A stretch of DNA of 64,000 nt from Ralstonia sp. UBA689 (GTDB lineage: Bacteria > Pseudomonadota > Gammaproteobacteria > Burkholderiales > Burkholderiaceae), in NCBI RefSeq assembly GCF_002298975.1, contig NZ_DBMV01000011.1, positions 62,001-126,000 of the forward strand. Reading direction: 5' to 3'. Below, piece by piece: positions 60,504 to 64,000 of this stretch. The position numbers and the translations under genes are program-made. Every line of letters starts with the position of its first letter. Positions within the stretch are counted from its first letter, which is position 1. The notes under the pieces are model-generated. The model did no database searches, was not told where the DNA came from, and was given only the letters and a program-made list of their open reading frames with translations.

Positions 60504-60944
60504 ATGTTTACCCATATCCTCCTGCCGACCGATGGCTCTGAGCAATGCTGCAAGTCCATAGAAGGCGCACTCAAGCTCGCGCGCGCCACGGGCTGCCGGC
60601 TCACGGCCTATACCTGCATCGAAGAGTTCCCCAACATGGCCTATTCGGCCGGCGTCGGCGAGTGTCCGCATGCGCACTACATGGAGCAGGTGCAGGGTCA
60701 TGCCAAGCATTGCATCGATCGCATCGCAGCGCGCGCAAAGGAAGAAGGCGTCCAGTTCGACAGCGATGTGTCGCAGTTTCCCGAGCCCTACCTCGGCATC
60801 CTGGATGCAGCAAAGCGGCACGCGTGCGACGTCATCTTCATGGCATCGCACGGGCACCGCAGTCTGATGGGCCGATTGCTGATCGGCAATGAAACGCGCA
60901 AGGTGCTGACTTACGCCAACATCCCGGTGGTGGTCTACCGCTAG
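60504..60944 (+). CDS. Universal stress protein
   Basis: 146 residues from the ATG at 60504 (GGAGAG upstream; 60492 gives four more residues). UspA fold: FTHILLPTDGSEQCCKSIEG at the start and the nucleotide-binding loop ASHGHRSLMGRLLIGNETRKVL (G-2x-G-9x-G-S/N type), ending IPVVVYR. ATP-binding type stress protein. An upstream hairpin CTATCG/CGATAG (60432-60450) may be part of its control. Confidence 0.9.
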   Translation: MFTHILLPTDGSEQCCKSIEGALKLARATGCRLTAYTCIEEFPNMAYSAGVGECPHAHYMEQVQGHAKHCIDRIAARAKEEGVQFDSDVSQFPEPYLGILDAAKRHACDVIFMASHGHRSLMGRLLIGNETRKVLTYANIPVVVYR

Positions 60945-60965
60945 TTGCAGCCCCCAGCCGATCCA

Positions 60966-61517
60966 TTACATCGGCACCGGCTCCGGCGCACCTTCGCCGT
61001 TTTCCAGCTCGGCCACGTGCTGGGCTTCGCGCTCGCTGATCTGCTTGCGCTGCTCGGGCGTGAGCACCTGCATGATCTTCGCGCCGGCCTGCGCACGCAG
61101 TTGCGCCGCGCGCGCGACGGCACGGCCGAGCGCTTCGGTCAGCGTCTTCGCTCGCGCTTCATCGTAGCGCCCCGACGCCACCATCTCACGCAGATCGCGA
61201 CGGGCATGCTCAATAGCCTTGTGCTGCTCGCGCGCCTCGGGCATCTGCGCATATTCGACGGCGAAGATCTTGTCGCGCTGCTCTTCGGTCAGTTTCAGGC
61301 CATGCAGGAAAAACGCACCGCCATGATGACGGCCCATACCGTGCGGCCCCATCGGACCAGGCCCGCGGCCCATCATGCCGGGCCCCAGCATTCCAGGATC
61401 ACGCGGCACGGGCGACATGGGCTCGGCGCCAGGTGCAGCGGTCTGGGCAAGCGCGGCGCACGACAGAAGTAGCCCGGCAGCGGCGGCGGCCAGGCGGCGA
61501 GAAGTTACGGCAGTCAT
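60966..61517 (-). CDS. Spy/CpxP-like periplasmic stress protein
   Basis: 183 residues from the ATG at 61517 (GGAG upstream). Signal peptide ending ALA-QT; a Met/Pro/Gly/His-rich linker (PGMLGPGMMGRGPGPMG) precedes a helical LTxxQ domain (LKLTEEQRDKIFAVEYAQ and LTPEQRKQISERE). Spy and CpxP are ATP-independent periplasmic chaperones induced by the Bae and Cpx systems. It lies 225 bases downstream of baeR-like on the same strand. Met/His content could bind metal. Confidence 0.85.
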   Translation of the reverse strand: MTAVTSRRLAAAAAGLLLSCAALAQTAAPGAEPMSPVPRDPGMLGPGMMGRGPGPMGPHGMGRHHGGAFFLHGLKLTEEQRDKIFAVEYAQMPEAREQHKAIEHARRDLREMVASGRYDEARAKTLTEALGRAVARAAQLRAQAGAKIMQVLTPEQRKQISEREAQHVAELENGEGAPEPVPM

Positions 61518-61741
61518 GATGAGGCTCCTGATGAGATCGTTGGCCGGACACGCCAGCCATACGCTCACTGTAGCCACTGAAATTGCACCAAGAGTGGGCA
61601 AACGAAGGAGTTTTCTTGAACTCCTGCCGACCTGCTTAAAGCGGACTCACGATCCGAAGCGTGCGGCCCGAGGTTGGCTTGAGAAGCACAGTCGCACACC
61701 TGTACGGCGAACATCGCAGGGCCAAGATCGCAAATCGGCTT

Positions 61742-62401
61742 TCAAGCATCGAGCCGGTAGCCCACCCCGTAGACGGAATGGATCATGTCGGTACCCGGGC
61801 TCAGCTGCTCCATCTTGCGGCGCAGATTCTTGACGTGTGTGTCGACCGTGCGATCGGTGACGATGCGATGGTCGTCGTAAATCTGTTCAAGCAGGTTTGC
61901 GCGCGAGAGGATGCGGCCGGGTGCCGACGCCAGCGCCGCCAGCAGGCGGAACTCCACCGGCGTGAGGTCCAGGCGATGGCCGCGCAGGCTGGCGGAGTAC
62001 GCCGGGCTGTCGATCACCAGCGCGCTCTCGGTCACGCCGCCGCCGCGATGCACGCGGCGCAGGATGGTCTTGATGCGCGCCACCAGCTCGCGCGGGCTGA
62101 ACGGCTTGCAGATGTAATCGTCGGCGCCCAGTTCCAGGCCGAGCAGGCGGTCGATCTCCTCCACCCGCGCGGTCACGATGACAATGGGGACCTCGCTGAA
62201 GGCGCGCACTTCGCGGCAGATCTCCAGGCCGTCCTTGCCGGGCAGCATCAGATCGAGCACCACCAGCTCGGGCGCGGTCTCGCGGATGCGCTGCACGGCG
62301 TTCGACCCATCAGCCAGCCACTCGGTCTCGTAGTGGGCGGCGCGCAGATAGTCGATCGTCAGGGCAGCCAGCTTCGGTTCGTCTTCAATGATCAGGATCA
62401 T
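61742..62401 (-). CDS. BaeR/OmpR-type response regulator
   Basis: 219 residues from the ATG at 62401; the TTG at 62407 is less likely. Receiver with acidic pocket IIEDE and phosphorylated Asp in LVVLDLMLPGKDG, switch residue in VTARVEE and Lys in ICKPF. OmpR-type winged helix at the C-terminus (TPVEFRLLAALASAPGRILSR, DRTVDTHVKNLRRKM). Immediately after the kinase gene, with two bases between them. Confidence 0.94.
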   Translation of the reverse strand: MILIIEDEPKLAALTIDYLRAAHYETEWLADGSNAVQRIRETAPELVVLDLMLPGKDGLEICREVRAFSEVPIVIVTARVEEIDRLLGLELGADDYICKPFSPRELVARIKTILRRVHRGGGVTESALVIDSPAYSASLRGHRLDLTPVEFRLLAALASAPGRILSRANLLEQIYDDHRIVTDRTVDTHVKNLRRKMEQLSPGTDMIHSVYGVGYRLDA

Positions 62402-62403
62402 GG

Positions 62404-63939
62404 TCAATCATGGGCGATAGGCGGATCAAGAGTGGGCAGGCGGATGGCGATCCAGAGGCCGCCCAGCGGCGAAGGCCTGGCCTCGATGGTGCCGCCATGC
62501 GCGGCAAGAATAGTCTGGCACAGGGAGAGCCCCAGCCCAGCCCCGCCCAGCGCGCGGCTGCGCGACGGGTCTGCGCGGAAGAGACGATCAAAGATGCGCG
62601 GCAGCATCGTTTCGGGCACACCCGGCGCGCTGTCCTGCACGTCGATCTGCAGCCACGCGCCATCCTGATGGACATGCACACGCAGCATGCCGCCTGCATC
62701 GGTGTAGCGCAGCGTGTTTTCCAGCAGGTTCTGCATGACCTGGCGCAGGCGCTGCGGGTCTCCATGGACCATCGCTTCCTCCGAAGGCGCCGGTGGAAGG
62801 TCGAGTTGCAGCGTGATGCCTTTTTCCATCAGGCGCGTCGTAAAGCCCTGCACGGCGCTGCACACGGTATCGGCCAGGTCCAGCGGCTCCATGTGAAAGG
62901 CCAGCGCACCTACGTCGGCCAGCGAGAGTTCATACAGATCGTCGATGAGCTTGTTGAGCGTCGACACTTCGGCCTGCAGTGAAGCGAGTGAGGAGGCGGT
63001 CAGCGGGCGCACGCCGTCTTCCAGCGCTTCCAGCTCGCCGCGCAGCACGGCCAGCGGGGTACGCAGCTCATGCGAGATGTCGGCGGTAAGCTGGCGGCGC
63101 ATCTTCTGGTTGGCCTCCAGCGACGCGGCCAGGTGGTTGAAATCCGTCGCCAACCCACCCAGTTCGTCGCGCGAATGCACATCGACGCGCGTGGCGTAGT
63201 CGCCGCCAGCCATGCGGCGCGTGGCATCGGCCAACCGGCGCATCGGTGCCAGCAAGCCGCGGGCGAGCAGCACGGCCGCCAGTGCCGCCAGCAGCATCGA
63301 CAACCCGGCAATGATCCAGGTGGCGCGCAGTTGCTGCGCCTGGAAAGCCTGGTCGGCGCCTTCGGGCACGCGCACGCGCGGCGGTACGGCCAGCCAGCCG
63401 ACGGTCTGGCCGTTGTGGTTTAACACATGCCATTGCGCCTTGGGCCCCAGCGGCGGCCCGTCGCCGATGATGACGTTGCGTGAGGCATCCAGCAGCCAGA
63501 TCGGCGAGTGGGGCATCGGTGGCTCGCCGGGTGGGGGCGGAGGCAGACTGCCGGCGCGCGGCAGGTCAGGCGGCGGGGGCATGCCATGGCCCGCATCGCG
63601 AGGATCAGGAGGAAGCGGTTCGAAGCGGTGGCCAAGCGGCGGCTCGAAGCGTGCGCTCCCCATACCATTGGCTCGGGCCCGCGCGGCCTCGCGGCGCAGC
63701 AGGCGAAACCAGGCTTGGCGATCGTTGCGCAGGAATTCCCAATTGCCGTGCTCGGCATAGGCCGCCTCGACGCCACGAGCGATCACCGCCAGACGCTCTG
63801 CCTCGCGCGCGTTGACGTAATCGAGAAAATTGGCATCGAAACGCCAGCGCACCGCTGCGCCCATGGCGAGCGCCACGACGATGCTCAGCGTGAACAGTGC
63901 AATGAACAGCTTGGAAGTAATGCCGAAAGACGGGCGCAT
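62404..63939 (-). CDS. BaeS-like sensor histidine kinase
   Basis: 511 residues. Two membrane helices flank a periplasmic sensor (about 28-210) that carries a long Pro-rich tract (PPPPDLPRAGSLPPPPPGEP). HAMP, HisKA with phosphoacceptor His in ADISHELRTPLAVLRGELEAL, and HATPase with N-box NLLENTLRYTDAGG, G1 DSAPGVPE and G2 GGAGLGLSLCQ. Pairs with the following OmpR-type regulator and a Spy-like protein, as in BaeSR envelope stress systems. Confidence 0.95.
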   Translation of the reverse strand: MRPSFGITSKLFIALFTLSIVVALAMGAAVRWRFDANFLDYVNAREAERLAVIARGVEAAYAEHGNWEFLRNDRQAWFRLLRREAARARANGMGSARFEPPLGHRFEPLPPDPRDAGHGMPPPPDLPRAGSLPPPPPGEPPMPHSPIWLLDASRNVIIGDGPPLGPKAQWHVLNHNGQTVGWLAVPPRVRVPEGADQAFQAQQLRATWIIAGLSMLLAALAAVLLARGLLAPMRRLADATRRMAGGDYATRVDVHSRDELGGLATDFNHLAASLEANQKMRRQLTADISHELRTPLAVLRGELEALEDGVRPLTASSLASLQAEVSTLNKLIDDLYELSLADVGALAFHMEPLDLADTVCSAVQGFTTRLMEKGITLQLDLPPAPSEEAMVHGDPQRLRQVMQNLLENTLRYTDAGGMLRVHVHQDGAWLQIDVQDSAPGVPETMLPRIFDRLFRADPSRSRALGGAGLGLSLCQTILAAHGGTIEARPSPLGGLWIAIRLPTLDPPIAHD

Positions 63940-64000
63940 GGATCGATGGAAACAGCTTGTCGCCCGCGCCGGCGGGGACGGTTCCCGCGCTGCCGGACTC

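Overview
The window is a GC-rich, tightly packed bacterial chromosome segment with Burkholderiaceae gene content. Gene content and order (single-copy flp/tad locus, CYP102-type P450-reductase fusion, H-NS family protein, a LysR / lipase-like / RND efflux cluster like Burkholderia ceoR-llpE-ceoAB-opcM, otsBA, ohrR-ohr) fit a Ralstonia or close relative. Assignment to the second chromosome or megaplasmid is only a guess. I saw no rRNA, tRNA, CRISPR array, insertion sequence or prophage.

Layout. 1-5.6 kb: a truncated Gfo/Idh/MocA oxidoreductase, a small membrane protein, a self-sufficient P450-reductase fusion and a DUF2968-like protein. 5.7-18.4 kb: a complete minus-strand Tad/Flp pilus operon, read flp, tadV, tadE, rcpC/cpaB, rcpA secretin, tadZ, tadA, tadB, tadC, tadD, DUF3613, tadG. 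It ends with a sigma-54 enhancer-binding protein only 15 bases after tadG. 18.9-24.1 kb: two divergent, paralogous glycine-rich repeat lipoproteins. Each has a full-consensus -24/-12 (sigma-54) promoter, and a block of inverted repeats lies between them. A two-partner-secretion outer-membrane transporter with no recognisable TpsA partner follows. 24.2-31.8 kb: a LuxR regulator, a MHYT-like/GGDEF/EAL protein, an H-NS protein, a chemoreceptor and a membrane PAS protein. 31.8-41.2 kb: galE, a tyrosine-recombinase-like protein with altered catalytic residues, fadH, otsB-otsA, ohrR-ohr with matching operators, a Mut7-C protein and a small exported repeat protein. 41.2-49.9 kb: LysR regulator plus lipase-like/RND efflux operon. 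49.9-51.2 kb: a LuxR/autoinducer-type regulator split by an in-frame TAG, coupled to two tiny ORFs. 51.5-54.4 kb: modB-modC without modA, a flavodoxin and modE. 55-58 kb: a second GGDEF/EAL protein and a candidate small RNA. 58.6-64 kb: two exported proteins, an AraC regulator, a universal stress protein, and a BaeSR-like two-component system next to a Spy-like protein.

How it fits together. The most coherent unit is 5.7-24.1 kb. A sigma-54 activator encoded at the end of the pilus operon is a natural candidate to fire the two lipoprotein promoters. A sequence motif is shared between the lipoprotein intergenic region and the flp upstream region. This suggests coordinated control of pilus, surface lipoproteins and possibly the secretion porin; that link is inference, while the promoters and repeats are read directly from the sequence.
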